Under the pieces are notes generated by a model, which made no database searches, was not told the origin of the DNA, and saw only the letters and a list, made by a program, of their open reading frames with translations. Shown one piece after another: positions 1-8,274 of a stretch of 24,198 nt of DNA (position 1 is the first letter of the stretch; every line of letters begins with the position of its first letter). The translations under genes were made by a program, and so were the position numbers. This DNA comes from JBOIBN01 sp050739575 (lineage in GTDB: Bacteria; Pseudomonadota; Gammaproteobacteria; JAKDMP01). Location of the stretch: positions 1-24,198 of the forward strand of contig JBOIBN010000035.1 of NCBI GenBank assembly GCA_050739575.1, in the 5' to 3' direction.

Positions 1-1177
1 CGGCGACCAGACGCTTGCCATTGCCGGGTGGCACATTGAAATCCATGCCGCCCTGCACGACGAGCACGGGAATTTTGACCTCGCGCGCGGTTGCGAGTGG
101 TTTCTCGGCGTACCAGCTCTTGACTAGTTGTACCTCGCTGGCGGAGAAGGTTTTACCGGCGAACTGGATAGCCTGACCCGGCGGCGTCTTGGCGACCAAG
201 GCGTAAAACTCGTTCTGTTCTTTGGTGATCGTTTTCAGCTTCGTGGCACTGGCGCCAGCCTGCCGGTTCATTGCAAGAGCTTGCGTAGTCGAGATTTTCG
301 TCATGGACTCGCCGGGCGCTTCGAGCAGGATGAGGCCGGCGAGGCGAGTTTCGGTTGCCAGCTTGGGCGCGATCAGCCCGCCGAGGCTGTGACCGGCAAC
401 GACGATGCGCTTCGAATTGATGTGCGGATTGTTGCGCAGAGCTTCAATGATGGCGAGATTGTCGGCAACCTGATCGCTGAAAACCACATCGTTGTCTTCG
501 CCGGTCGAAGGCGGCAGACCGCGCTTGGCGACACGGGCGACCGCCCAGCCGGCCTTGACCAAGGCCGCCGCGAGTTTCTTGTACATGCTGTATTGGACCG
601 GCCCGTCGTTGCCGTTGATGTCAACAGGTCCGCTGCCGGGGATGATGTCCACGACCGGAAACGGACCCTTGCCGGCCGGAAGATCGAGCACACCTTTGAG
701 CGCGAAGCCGTCGCGTTTCACCGTGATTGCCAAGGTTTTCGCGCCGACAGCCGCCACGGCCAACCAAGCGGTCGCGCCGGCGGGGGTTTGTGCCGTGGCG
801 GTGGCGCTGGCACCGCCCGTGATGCGCGGCGCGGAATGATCGCCGTTCTGGTGCAGCACCAAACCGGTGACCTTGGCGGTGGCATTGCGCGTAAAACTGA
901 TCTGTGCATTCACGATTTTGTAAAAGAACTGGTCTTGCGCACTTTCATAGATGGGTGCCGCGCCCTGCCCCGTGGCTTGGGCGTAAAGCTGATTGCCGCT
1001 AAGGAAAATCTTCAAAATGAACCCGGGCGCCAGTTGATAGCTTCCGACGTAGGCGTCGAGCGCCTGCGATCTCGGGTGGAATGTTTTTGAGGATTGCTGC
1101 GCGGTTTGTGCCGTCGGGGCGGCAAACGCGAAGACAGGCAGCAACAGGAACAGACTTGCGGTAAGAGTAAGGCGCAT
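1..1177 (-). CDS. Secreted alpha/beta hydrolase with DUF3471-like N-terminal domain (3' end cut by window edge)
   Basis: This reading frame is open from the ATG at 1177 to the left edge, giving at least 392 codons with no stop. Residues 1-19 form a signal peptide ending in AFA before AP, so the product is probably exported to the periplasm. Residues about 38-118 resemble the small DUF3471 domain (YVGSYQLAPGF, LYAQATGQ, VTGLVLHQ). From about residue 150 an alpha/beta-hydrolase fold follows: an oxyanion-type PGSGP at 180-184, the nucleophile elbow GHSLGG at 262-267 (Ser264) and a probable acidic residue Asp379 in QGGMDF. The catalytic His would lie beyond the window. Family knowledge supports an esterase or acyl-hydrolase; the substrate cannot be told. 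The gene is divergent from the transporter at 1294, and the 116 bp between them showed no convincing promoter. Confidence 0.85.
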   Translation of the reverse strand, partial: MRLTLTASLFLLLPVFAFAAPTAQTAQQSSKTFHPRSQALDAYVGSYQLAPGFILKIFLSGNQLYAQATGQGAAPIYESAQDQFFYKIVNAQISFTRNATAKVTGLVLHQNGDHSAPRITGGASATATAQTPAGATAWLAVAAVGAKTLAITVKRDGFALKGVLDLPAGKGPFPVVDIIPGSGPVDINGNDGPVQYSMYKKLAAALVKAGWAVARVAKRGLPPSTGEDNDVVFSDQVADNLAIIEALRNNPHINSKRIVVAGHSLGGLIAPKLATETRLAGLILLEAPGESMTKISTTQALAMNRQAGASATKLKTITKEQNEFYALVAKTPPGQAIQFAGKTFSASEVQLVKSWYAEKPLATAREVKIPVLVVQGGMDFNVPPGNGKRLVA

Positions 1178-1293
1178 GACAAGGCCCCGCGGATGACCGA
1201 GAAGTCGTGATTTTATTCGCCGAGTCGTAAATTCTCAAACGAAAGGAACAGCTCGCAATACAATGCGCGCTTGTTTCAATCAGGAGACTGCGC

Positions 1294-2169
1294 TTGCTGC
1301 GCGTGCTTGCCGGTGCCGTGTTGATCAGCTTTGCGGCTATCTTCGTGCCGCTCTCGGGCGTCGCTTCGGCACCGGCTGCCTTTTATCGCGTGGCGATCGG
1401 CGCCGTCGCGTTGATTACGCTTGCGCTTGCGCGCGGTGAACGTCTGCGGATAAGTCCACATTTCGCATTCTATGTGCTGATCACCGGCGTTGCCTTCGCC
1501 TGCGATCTTGTCCTCTGGCACTTGAGCATCTATCGCGTAGGTCCCGGCATCGCAACGCTGCTGCCCAACTTCCAGGTCGTGCTGTTGACGCTGGCCGGCT
1601 GGTTGATCTGGCGCGAGCGGATCACCCGCGGCATCATCTTCGCCATCGGAATCGCCGTCGCCGGCCTGATCCTCTTGCTCGTCGCCGCGCCCGGCGCGGG
1701 GCAGGCGAGATTTCTTGCCGGCATCGGATTCGGTCTCGCCGCGGCCGTGGCCTATACGGCATATCTCCTGTTCCTGCGTCTGGCCGGCGATGCGCCGAGC
1801 CGGGCCGCGCCCGCGCTTTTCATCGGGCTAGTTTCGCTGATGAGCACCGTGCTGATTGCGGCGTGGCTCGGCGTGAGCGGCGAGAGCTTCGTCGTGCCTT
1901 TCGGCCTGCCCTGGTTGTGGCTTGCACTCTACGGACTCGGTTGCCAGGCTGGTGGCTGGTTCCTGATTTCAACGGGTATTACGCGGGTTTCGGCGGCGAC
2001 GACGGGGCTGCTCCTGCTGCTGCAGCCGACGCTCACCTTCGCCTGGGATCACTTGATCTTCGGCCGCCGCTTCACGGTGCTCGAACTGGCCGGCGCCGTG
2101 CTCGCGCTCATCGGGCTCTACCTCGGTGTACGCTGGCGTCTCTCGGCAAAAGCACACGCCAATTCCTGA
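1294..2169 (+). CDS. EamA/DMT-family inner-membrane transporter
   Basis: The 291-residue protein is almost entirely hydrophobic, with about ten membrane segments arranged as two EamA repeats (roughly residues 2-125 and 140-282). Typical family signatures are APAAFYR near residue 30 and WxLWRERIT near 105-110. The length fits the drug/metabolite transporter superfamily, whose members export small metabolites or amino acids. The substrate cannot be predicted. The start is a TTG at 1294, chosen because AGGAG lies 7 bases upstream (1282-1286) and no in-frame ATG or GTG gives a better N terminus. The protein therefore begins directly at the first helix. It lies 51 bp upstream of the lytic transglycosylase in the same direction and may be co-transcribed, although a possible promoter lies in the gap. 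Confidence 0.88.
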   Translation: MLRVLAGAVLISFAAIFVPLSGVASAPAAFYRVAIGAVALITLALARGERLRISPHFAFYVLITGVAFACDLVLWHLSIYRVGPGIATLLPNFQVVLLTLAGWLIWRERITRGIIFAIGIAVAGLILLLVAAPGAGQARFLAGIGFGLAAAVAYTAYLLFLRLAGDAPSRAAPALFIGLVSLMSTVLIAAWLGVSGESFVVPFGLPWLWLALYGLGCQAGGWFLISTGITRVSAATTGLLLLLQPTLTFAWDHLIFGRRFTVLELAGAVLALIGLYLGVRWRLSAKAHANS

Positions 2170-2185
2170 TCTAGCGGCAATGCAC

Positions 2186-2191
2186 TAAAAT
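2186..2191 (+). promoter_or_regulatory. Possible -10 element upstream of slt
   Basis: TAAAAT matches the sigma-70 -10 consensus at five of six bases and lies 30 bases before the slt start. The hexamer 17 bases upstream, TTCCTG at 2163-2168, is a poor -35, so this is a weak call. Confidence 0.25.
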
Positions 2192-2220
2192 CGGTTGCGG
2201 AGCGACGGACCGCTGTCACG

Positions 2221-4257
2221 ATGCCGCACATCTCACGCCTATCGAATCCGGCATGCATCGGCGTGTGGGTACTCGCGTTGGCATGCACGCCGGCACTCGC
2301 GCAGCCGGCTCCGGCGGCTGCGACGGGTATCGAGGCGCAACGGGCGGCTTTTCTCCGGGCCTACGCCTCGGCGCAACTGGGTGGCGAAGCCTGGCGTGCA
2401 CAGGCTACGGGGCTCGCCAACTATCCGCTTTATCCGTATCTCGAGGCGACCGCGCTCGAACACAGCATTCACACGGCAACGACGGCCGAGGTTGAAGCGT
2501 ACCTCGAGCGCTATCCCGGGCTGATTCCGGCCGAGGATCTGCGCAGCAATTATTTACGCGAACTGGCAAGCCGCAACGATTGGAGCGATTTCCTCGCCCT
2601 GTATCGCCCGGGACTCGGCGACACCCTGAGTTGTGATGCCCTCCGCGCGCATCTCGCTGATGGCGCACAACTGGACTTCCAACGCGATCTTGCCGAACTG
2701 TGGCGGGAGCCGTCGCTGCCGGGCGCCTGCACGCCGGTGCTGGTTTGGGCTCAGCGCCAGGGTTTGCTGACCAGGGCCCGGCTGCTGGCGCGAATCCAAA
2801 ACGCCGCGGCCGCCGGGAGCGCCGGCACCATTGCCATGCTGGCATCCTGGCTGCCACCCGCCGACGCCATCTACGCGGAACGTCTCGTGCTGGCGCTGCG
2901 CGATCCGGCCGCGGCGGCGCAGAGTGCCGTGCAGTGGCCCGACGACGCGCGCAACCGTCGGGCGGCGGGGATTGCCATAACCCGTCTCGCCCGCTACGAC
3001 AGTGAAGCCGCGGTGAGCGCGTGGCCGCAGTTACGCGAACATTTTCAGTTCGATGCCGGCGCACGCAACCGCATCCTCGCCGCCTTGGCCCTGTATCGCG
3101 CCATCGATTTCGGCGACGACGCGCTCCAGCGGCTTGCGGCGTTGCCAGTCGATGCGCAGACCGACGATACCCGCGAGTGGCGCGTCCGGGTCGCCATCGC
3201 GCAGCAGGATTGGCTGGCGGCGCTGGCCGCTCTCGATGCATTGAGCGCCGAGCAAAAACAAAGCGACGAGTGGCGCTACTTCCGCGCCCGCGTACTTGAA
3301 AAACTTGGCCACAAGCAGGAAGCCGAGACGCAGTTTGCGTTGCTTGCAGGTTCCACCGGCTATTTCAATTTTCTCGCTGCCGACCGTGTGGCTGTCCCTT
3401 ACGCCATTTGCCCGCTTGCACCGAATGGCGATCCGGCGCGCGAAGACGCACTGCTCAAACAGCCCGGCCTAAGCCGCGCTTTCGAACTGTTCGCCGTGGG
3501 CATGTTCCATGACGCACGCCGCGAGTGGGATCGCGCGCTGGACGGCGCCGATGCCGAAACGCAATACCTGGCGGCCGATCTTGCCTCGCGCCGCGGCTGG
3601 TACAGTCGGCCCATTTTCGTCTTTTCTCATGGTCCCGCGCTGCACCGCTATCTGCAACGTTTTCCGCTCGCCTATGAGGCGAACGTGCTCGGCGAAGCGA
3701 GCGACACCGATCTCGACCCGGCTTGGGTCTATGCCATTATCCGCGCCGAAAGCGCGTGGATGCCGGATGTCGGTTCGCCCGCCGGCGCACAGGGTCTGAT
3801 GCAACTGATGTACGGCACTGCGCAGCTCGTATCGCGCACAGACGGCGTTCCTTTCAACGACGATCTGTACGATCCTGGCGTGAACATCGCCCTGGGGACG
3901 CATTACCTCGCGGACATGTCGGTGCGCTACAACGATGCGGCGTGGCTGGCGACGGCCGCGTATAACGCCGGCCCGGGGCGAGTGGATCGGTGGTTGGCGG
4001 CGCGCGGCGACCTTGCTTCGGATTTTTTTGTCGCCACCATCCCGTATCACGAGACCCGCGAATACGTCGCCCGCGTCATGGAGTACAGCGTGATTTACGA
4101 CTGGCGTCTGCACGGCAACGCGATCGCCCTGTCGCGGCGCATGCCGCGCAACGGCACCTTCGAAGCGCCGCCCTCGGCGACAACGCCGCGCAAGGCCGTC
4201 GTGTGTCCGGCTTCTCTCCCCGCGAAAACCGCTGCAGCGCCCAACCAATCCCGATAA
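2221..4257 (+). CDS. slt: Soluble lytic murein transglycosylase (Slt70 type)
   Basis: This periplasmic enzyme cleaves the MurNAc-GlcNAc bond of peptidoglycan, forming 1,6-anhydro ends. The 678-residue product starts with a signal peptide (cleavage probably after ALA near residue 27). A long alpha-helical region follows (about 40-440), the superhelical U-shaped and linker domains of Slt70. The lysozyme-like catalytic domain spans about 490-630. The catalytic Glu510 lies in AIIRAESAW, followed by GAQGLMQLM, the ALGTHYL region and ATAAYNAGPGR, all hallmark motifs of family-1 transglycosylases. The length is close to E. coli Slt (about 645) with a longer Pro/Ala-rich tail. No strong Shine-Dalgarno sequence precedes the ATG. 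The gene ends 176 bp before the convergent fadI. Confidence 0.93.
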   Translation: MPHISRLSNPACIGVWVLALACTPALAQPAPAAATGIEAQRAAFLRAYASAQLGGEAWRAQATGLANYPLYPYLEATALEHSIHTATTAEVEAYLERYPGLIPAEDLRSNYLRELASRNDWSDFLALYRPGLGDTLSCDALRAHLADGAQLDFQRDLAELWREPSLPGACTPVLVWAQRQGLLTRARLLARIQNAAAAGSAGTIAMLASWLPPADAIYAERLVLALRDPAAAAQSAVQWPDDARNRRAAGIAITRLARYDSEAAVSAWPQLREHFQFDAGARNRILAALALYRAIDFGDDALQRLAALPVDAQTDDTREWRVRVAIAQQDWLAALAALDALSAEQKQSDEWRYFRARVLEKLGHKQEAETQFALLAGSTGYFNFLAADRVAVPYAICPLAPNGDPAREDALLKQPGLSRAFELFAVGMFHDARREWDRALDGADAETQYLAADLASRRGWYSRPIFVFSHGPALHRYLQRFPLAYEANVLGEASDTDLDPAWVYAIIRAESAWMPDVGSPAGAQGLMQLMYGTAQLVSRTDGVPFNDDLYDPGVNIALGTHYLADMSVRYNDAAWLATAAYNAGPGRVDRWLAARGDLASDFFVATIPYHETREYVARVMEYSVIYDWRLHGNAIALSRRMPRNGTFEAPPSATTPRKAVVCPASLPAKTAAAPNQSR

Positions 4258-4281
4258 CTGTCTGCGCCGACTTGACAATAA

Positions 4282-4430
4282 TTAACTGCGGAACACTCAG
4301 AGATCGCAGGGATTTATCTATATTATCTTGTAAGGTTAGGTTTGCGGTTGAAGAGGGTTGTATTCAACTATCCGGGCTTCCGTTTCTTGGGTAACTTTAT
4401 TTCGGCACACTCTGCGTGCTTTGCGGTTAA
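4282..4430. repeat. Element A: imperfect terminal inverted repeat of about 150 bp between slt and fadI
   Basis: The left arm at 4282-4302 (starting TTAACTGCGG and ending CAGAG) matches the reverse complement of the right arm at 4410-4430 (CTCTGCGTGC...GGTTAA) at 16 of 21 positions. Both ends finish in TTAAC. The interior is AT-richer than the flanking genes and shows no ORF. The ends are related to element B at 5799-5913. The arrangement resembles a non-autonomous palindromic repeat or MITE. It could also act as a bidirectional terminator between convergent genes. Confidence 0.5.
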
Positions 4431-4433
4431 TCC

Positions 4434-5735
4434 TCAATCCTGCGGGCGTTCGAGTATGGCTGTGACGCCCATGCCGCCGCCGGTGCAGATAGAGATCAGG
4501 CCGCGGCCGTTGCCTTTGTCGGCGAGCAAGCGTGCAAGCGTCGCGACGATGCGTGCACCGGTGGCGCCAAAGGGATGGCCGAGCGCGACGCTGCCGCCCT
4601 TTACGTTCAGCTTTGCGCGATCGATTTCGCCCAGCGGTTGATCGCGCTCGAGCAGCCGGCGCGAGAAATCTGGATCCATCCAGGCCTTGAGCGTGCACAG
4701 CACCTGGGCTGCGAAGGCCTCGTGGATTTCGAAGAAGTCGAAATCGTCGAAGCCGAGCCCGTTGCGCGCGAGCATGCGCGAGACCGCATAGGTTGGCGCC
4801 ATCAGAAGTCCGTCGTCGGCGTCGTTGCCGTTAACGAAGTCCACCGCCGCCACTTCGCTGTCGACGAGCCAAGCCTGGATCGGCAAGCCGCGTTCGCGCG
4901 CCCAGCTCTCGGAAGCGAGCAGCACGCCCGCAGCGCCATCGGTGAGCGGACTGGAATTGCCGGCGGTGAGCGTCGCCTGCGAATCGTGCGCAAAAACGGG
5001 ACGCAGCTTGGCAAGCTTCTCCAGCGTGGTGTCGGCGCGCACGTTGTTGTCGCGCGTTGCGCCTGCGAAAGGCACGACGAGATCACCGTAGAAACCGTCT
5101 TGCCACGCCTGTGCGGCGTTCTTGTGACTCGCGAGCGCGAGTTTGTCCTGCGACTCGCGGCTTATCTTCCAGGCGCGCGCCATCTTCTCGCAGCTTTGGC
5201 CCATCGACAGATGCGTGTGGGGTTCGACCACGCCCGGCGTCTGTGGTTTGAGATCGCTTGGGCGGATGCGCGCAAAGGCGCTGAGTCGATGCCCCAGCGT
5301 CTTCGCACGACCGGCGGCGAGCACGGCCCGGCGCAAGCGGTCGGTGTATTCGATCGGCAGATCGCTGATCGAATCCACACCGGCGCCAATGCCCGTTTCG
5401 ATCTCGCCGAGCGCGATCTTGTTCGCGATCATGATGCAGGCGGAAAGGCTAGTTCCGCAGGCACGCTGCAGATCGAATGCGGGCGTGTCGCGCGCGAGTC
5501 CCGAATCGAGTACCGCCTCGCGGGTGAGGTTCCAGTCACGCGGATGTTTGAAGGTCGCACCGGCGGCAACGTCGCCGAGACGCTGATCCTTGAGTGCGTA
5601 ACGCTCGACGAGCGCGCGCAGCACTGCCGTCAGCATGTCCTTGTTGCTCACGGCGGCGTAATGCGTGCCCGCACGGCAGAAGGGAATGCGCAAACCGCCG
5701 ATGATCGCGACTCTGCGTGGCAACGAATCGTTCAT
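4434..5735 (-). CDS. fadI: 3-ketoacyl-CoA thiolase, FadI type
   Basis: The enzyme performs the last step of fatty-acid beta-oxidation, releasing acetyl-CoA from 3-ketoacyl-CoA. The open frame extends upstream to 5939, but the ATG at 5735 is preceded by GGAG with a 6-base spacer and gives 433 residues, close to the 436 of E. coli FadI. Catalytic residues are visible: Cys93 in RACGTS, His338 in EIHEAF, His387 in GHPFGATG and Cys417 in CTGGGMG. The insertion WMDPDFSRRLL near 352-362 and LSMGQSCEKMA at 176-186 are typical of FadI rather than FadA. No fadJ partner is adjacent, so the usual fadI-fadJ pair is split here. The gene is bracketed by the two repeat elements at 4282-4430 and 5799-5913. 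Confidence 0.92.
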   Translation of the reverse strand: MNDSLPRRVAIIGGLRIPFCRAGTHYAAVSNKDMLTAVLRALVERYALKDQRLGDVAAGATFKHPRDWNLTREAVLDSGLARDTPAFDLQRACGTSLSACIMIANKIALGEIETGIGAGVDSISDLPIEYTDRLRRAVLAAGRAKTLGHRLSAFARIRPSDLKPQTPGVVEPHTHLSMGQSCEKMARAWKISRESQDKLALASHKNAAQAWQDGFYGDLVVPFAGATRDNNVRADTTLEKLAKLRPVFAHDSQATLTAGNSSPLTDGAAGVLLASESWARERGLPIQAWLVDSEVAAVDFVNGNDADDGLLMAPTYAVSRMLARNGLGFDDFDFFEIHEAFAAQVLCTLKAWMDPDFSRRLLERDQPLGEIDRAKLNVKGGSVALGHPFGATGARIVATLARLLADKGNGRGLISICTGGGMGVTAILERPQD

Positions 5736-5798
5736 ATAAAACTCCACGGAATACCCGGCTCCATCCTGCCACAATCTTCGGGACTGGGGAAAAAGGAC

Positions 5799-5913
5799 TA
5801 ACCGCAGAGAGCGCGGAGGATGCAGAGAGAGGAAATGGGGAGAATCAGGGTTTGATTGTCCATCGATAATGCTTATCGATATTTTCTCTGTGTTCTCTGC
5901 GCGCTCTATGGTT
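5799..5913. repeat. Element B: imperfect inverted repeat of about 115 bp upstream of fadI
   Basis: The left arm starts AACCGCAGAGAGCGCGGAGG at 5800. The reverse complement of the right arm (ending GCGCTCTATGGTT at 5913) matches it at 22 of 29 positions. Both arms are built from degenerate GCAGAG units like those at the ends of element A. The 50-60 bp centre holds a perfect palindrome (5862-5880). The element lies between the 3' end of comM and the 5' end of fadI, so it could also terminate comM transcription. Confidence 0.55.
5862..5880. repeat. Perfect 8-bp palindrome with 3-base loop inside element B
   Basis: ATCGATAA at 5862-5869 and TTATCGAT at 5873-5880 are exact reverse complements separated by TGC. 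The arm is too AT-rich and lacks a U-tract suitable for a classic terminator, so a protein-binding site or the structural core of the repeat is as likely. Confidence 0.5.
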
Positions 5914-5962
5914 GCATTTTCTGACTCAGTACTCAGCACTCGTGCGTGTCAGCGCGCGGTAC

Positions 5963-7480
5963 TCAAACGTTGCGGCGGTCGAGGGCGCGAAAGCCTATGG
6001 ACTCGGCGACGTGCTCGGGCGCGATCGCGGGGGCGGCGTCGAGATCGGCGATGGTGCGCGCGAGTTTCAGGATGCGGTGATAGCCTCGGGCTGAAAGCCC
6101 CAACCGCGCGCTCGCCTGTTCGAGCAGCGTGCGTCCCGTCGTGTCCGGGCGGCAGTGGCGGTTGACTTCGGCCACCGTGAGCGCGGCGTTCGGCTTGCCG
6201 GCGCGTTTGATCTGATGGACGCGTGCGGCGGCCACGCGGGCGGCGACGGCGGCGCTCGGCTCGCCGTCGGGGCCACGTTCCGGCGCCAGCGTCTCGGCGT
6301 GCGGGCGCGGCACTTCGACATGCAGGTCTATACGGTCGAGGATGGGCCCCGAGATGCGGCTGCGGTAGCGCGCGATCTGGTCCGGCGTGCAGCGGCAGCG
6401 CCCCTTGGGATCGCCGAGGTAGCCGCATGGGCAGGGATTCATCGCGGCGACGAGCTGGAAGCGCGCGGGAAACTCGGCCTGACGCGCGGCGCGCGAGATG
6501 ACGATGCGCCCCGATTCCATGGGTTCGCGGAGCACCTCGAGCACGTGCCGATCGAATTCGGGCAGCTCGTCGAGGAACAGCACGCCGTGATGAGCGAGCG
6601 AAATTTCGCCCGGGCGCGGATGCGAACCGCCGCCGACCAGCGCTGCGCCCGAAGCGCTGTGATGGGGCGCGCGATAGGCGCGCCGCCCCCAGTTTTCCAC
6701 ATCGAAGCCGTCGGTGCTGACCGAAGCGATGGCTGCGGATTCGATCGCCTCCTGCTCGGTGAGCGGCGGAAGCAGTCCGGGCAGACGTTCGGCGAGCATG
6801 CTTTTACCGCTTCCGGGCGGGCCGATCATGAGCAGGCTGTGGGCACCGGCGGCGGCGATTTCGAGTGCCCGTTTGGCGCGGGCCTGACCGCGCACGTCGG
6901 CGAGATCGGCGTAGTGGAGCGTCGGCGGCGCGCGGTACTGTGCAGAGTCCACCGGTTCCAGCACGGCGTTGCCGGCGAGTCCCGCGACCAAGGTCGGCAG
7001 ATCGGATGCGGCGAAAACCCTCAGTCCGGAAACCCGCGTCGCCTCGGCCGCGTTGGCCGCCGGCACCACCAGCGCGTGGCGCGTACGACGGGCCGCAAGC
7101 GCGGCCGGCAGGATGCCCTTGACCGGACCCAGTGCGCCGGAGAGCGAAAGTTCACCCAGGAATTCGAAATCGGCGAGCGGCGCGGCGGGCTTGAGCTGAC
7201 CCGAGGCCGCGAGGATGCCGAGCGCCATGGCGAGGTCGTAGCGGCCACCCTCCTTGGGCAGATCCGCCGGGGCGAGATTGATGGTCACCCGCCGGGCCGG
7301 CCATTCGAAGCGGGTGTTGATCAACGCGCTCCGCACCCGCTCGCGCGCTTCGCGCACGGCCGCTTCGGGAAGTCCCACGATCATCAGCCCCGGCAGCCCC
7401 GGCGAAAGGTGTACCTCGACCCGCACGGCCGGCGCGGCGATACCGGCCATCGCGCGGGCGCGGACGCTGGCGAGGCTCAC
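5963..7480 (-). CDS. comM: ComM/YifB-type Mg-chelatase-like AAA+ ATPase
   Basis: ComM is a hexameric AAA+ helicase that drives branch migration during natural transformation; in non-competent bacteria its role is less clear. The 505-residue protein has the expected order: a ChlI-type N-terminal domain (1-125, with VGLPEAAVREARERV and GLPGLMIVG), Walker A GPPGSGKS at 220-227, Walker B LFLDEL at 301-306, and the Cys-rich MNPCPCGY...RCRC segment at 348-364. The C-terminal magnesium-chelatase domain ends in SARGYHRILKLARTIADL. The start is a GTG at 7480; the N terminus aligns with the family's usual beginning. It lies downstream of ubiK on the same strand, a common gammaproteobacterial neighbourhood. 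Confidence 0.93.
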   Translation of the reverse strand: MSLASVRARAMAGIAAPAVRVEVHLSPGLPGLMIVGLPEAAVREARERVRSALINTRFEWPARRVTINLAPADLPKEGGRYDLAMALGILAASGQLKPAAPLADFEFLGELSLSGALGPVKGILPAALAARRTRHALVVPAANAAEATRVSGLRVFAASDLPTLVAGLAGNAVLEPVDSAQYRAPPTLHYADLADVRGQARAKRALEIAAAGAHSLLMIGPPGSGKSMLAERLPGLLPPLTEQEAIESAAIASVSTDGFDVENWGRRAYRAPHHSASGAALVGGGSHPRPGEISLAHHGVLFLDELPEFDRHVLEVLREPMESGRIVISRAARQAEFPARFQLVAAMNPCPCGYLGDPKGRCRCTPDQIARYRSRISGPILDRIDLHVEVPRPHAETLAPERGPDGEPSAAVAARVAAARVHQIKRAGKPNAALTVAEVNRHCRPDTTGRTLLEQASARLGLSARGYHRILKLARTIADLDAAPAIAPEHVAESIGFRALDRRNV

Positions 7481-7561
7481 GGATCCCGATCGCGCAGGAC
7501 AGGGCCGGAGCGCCCGGTCATGGCGGCCCGTGGCGCTGCGTGGCTGCGTAGCGGCGCGGCC

Positions 7562-7861
7562 TCAGTGGTTCCTCTTGTCTCCGTTCGGTTGTTCACACTG
7601 CCCCCCCCTCGTGCTTTCGAATCTCGTCACCTCGGTCGTCAGCGCATCCAGCCGCTCACGAGTGCGCGCGAGCAGCGCCGCCTGGGCGTCGAATTCTTCG
7701 CGGCTCACAAGATCGAGCCGGCCAAGCGCCGCTTCGAGCCCGGCGCGCAGGTTGCGCTCGACGTCGTCCTTGGCCTGGCGAAACGACGCCGGAAGGCTCG
7801 CCATCAGGCGTTTTGCGAGTTCGTCGAGCAGATGCGGATCGGGCTGCATGGCGGTGCTCAT
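7562..7861 (-). CDS. ubiK: Ubiquinone biosynthesis accessory factor UbiK (BMFP family)
   Basis: The 99-residue protein is helical, with a central segment (LDELAKRLMASLPASFRQAK) and a C-terminal coiled-coil region (SREEFDAQAALLARTRERLDAL). These define the YqiC/UbiK family. UbiK binds UbiJ and assists aerobic ubiquinone assembly in the cytoplasmic lipid-associated complex. The ATG at 7861 is used; a second in-frame ATG four codons later is also possible. The last 20 residues are polar and poorly conserved, as is usual for this family. It is upstream of comM on the same strand, separated by 81 bp, and divergent from the P-II gene at 7936. Confidence 0.87.
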   Translation of the reverse strand: MSTAMQPDPHLLDELAKRLMASLPASFRQAKDDVERNLRAGLEAALGRLDLVSREEFDAQAALLARTRERLDALTTEVTRFESTRGGQCEQPNGDKRNH

Positions 7862-7881
7862 TGCGACGGTTCGATACCGAG

Positions 7882-7910
7882 TTTAGCCCATAACCCTGCG
7901 GTGCTACACT
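7882..7910 (+). promoter_or_regulatory. Candidate extended -10 promoter for the P-II gene
   Basis: TGCTACACT at 7902-7910 fits the extended -10 pattern TGnTAnAnT. TTTAGC at 7882-7887 lies 17 bases upstream as a weak -35. It sits 25 bases before the P-II start codon, whose Shine-Dalgarno (AGGGGAG) is strong. No sigma-54 (GG-N10-GC) promoter was evident in the 74-bp gap. Confidence 0.45.
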
Positions 7911-7935
7911 CACAGGCTGGCAGGGGAGCGGGCTA

Positions 7936-8274
7936 ATGAAACTGATCACGGCGATCATCAAGCCCTTCAAGCTCGACGATGTGCGCGAGGCGCTCGCCGA
8001 CGCCGGCATCGAGGGCATGACCGTGACCGAGGTCAAGGGCTTCGGGCGCCAGAAGGGCCACACCGAGCTGTATAGGGGCGCCGAATACGTGGTGGATTTT
8101 CTGCCCAAGTTGAAGATCGAGGTGGCGGTTTCCGAGTCCGCTCTTGAGCGTACGATAGAGGCCGTTCAGATGGCGGCGCGCACCGGCAAGATCGGCGACG
8201 GCAAGCTCTTCGTGACGCCGCTCGAACAGGTGTTGCGCATACGAACGGGAGAAGTCGATGAGGCTGCCCTGTAA
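7936..8274 (+). CDS. glnB: P-II family nitrogen regulatory protein (GlnB/GlnK)
   Basis: This trimeric cytoplasmic sensor integrates 2-oxoglutarate, ATP/ADP and glutamine status and controls glutamine synthetase adenylylation, NtrB and, in the GlnK case, AmtB. At 112 residues it has the exact family length. It shows the T-loop (KGFGRQKGHTELYRGAEYVVDF in family terms, about residues 34-55) with the uridylylation target Tyr51, and the signature TGKIGDGK at 83-90. Asp54 is GlnB-like, whereas the C terminus ending RIRTGEVDEAAL is closer to GlnK, so the paralogue name is uncertain. No amtB follows. Instead the DUF4124 gene overlaps its last 17 bases. Confidence 0.93.
   Translation: MKLITAIIKPFKLDDVREALADAGIEGMTVTEVKGFGRQKGHTELYRGAEYVVDFLPKLKIEVAVSESALERTIEAVQMAARTGKIGDGKLFVTPLEQVLRIRTGEVDEAAL

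Noticed and set aside
128..1090. 320-codon plus-strand ORF at the left end
   Set aside because: It is the antisense shadow of the signal-peptide-bearing hydrolase frame, which is open over the same span and has a clear GHSLGG motif.
6155..7936. 593-codon plus-strand ORF opposite comM
   Set aside because: It is Arg/Gly/Ala-rich low-information translation over comM and ubiK, both of which have unmistakable family motifs on the minus strand.
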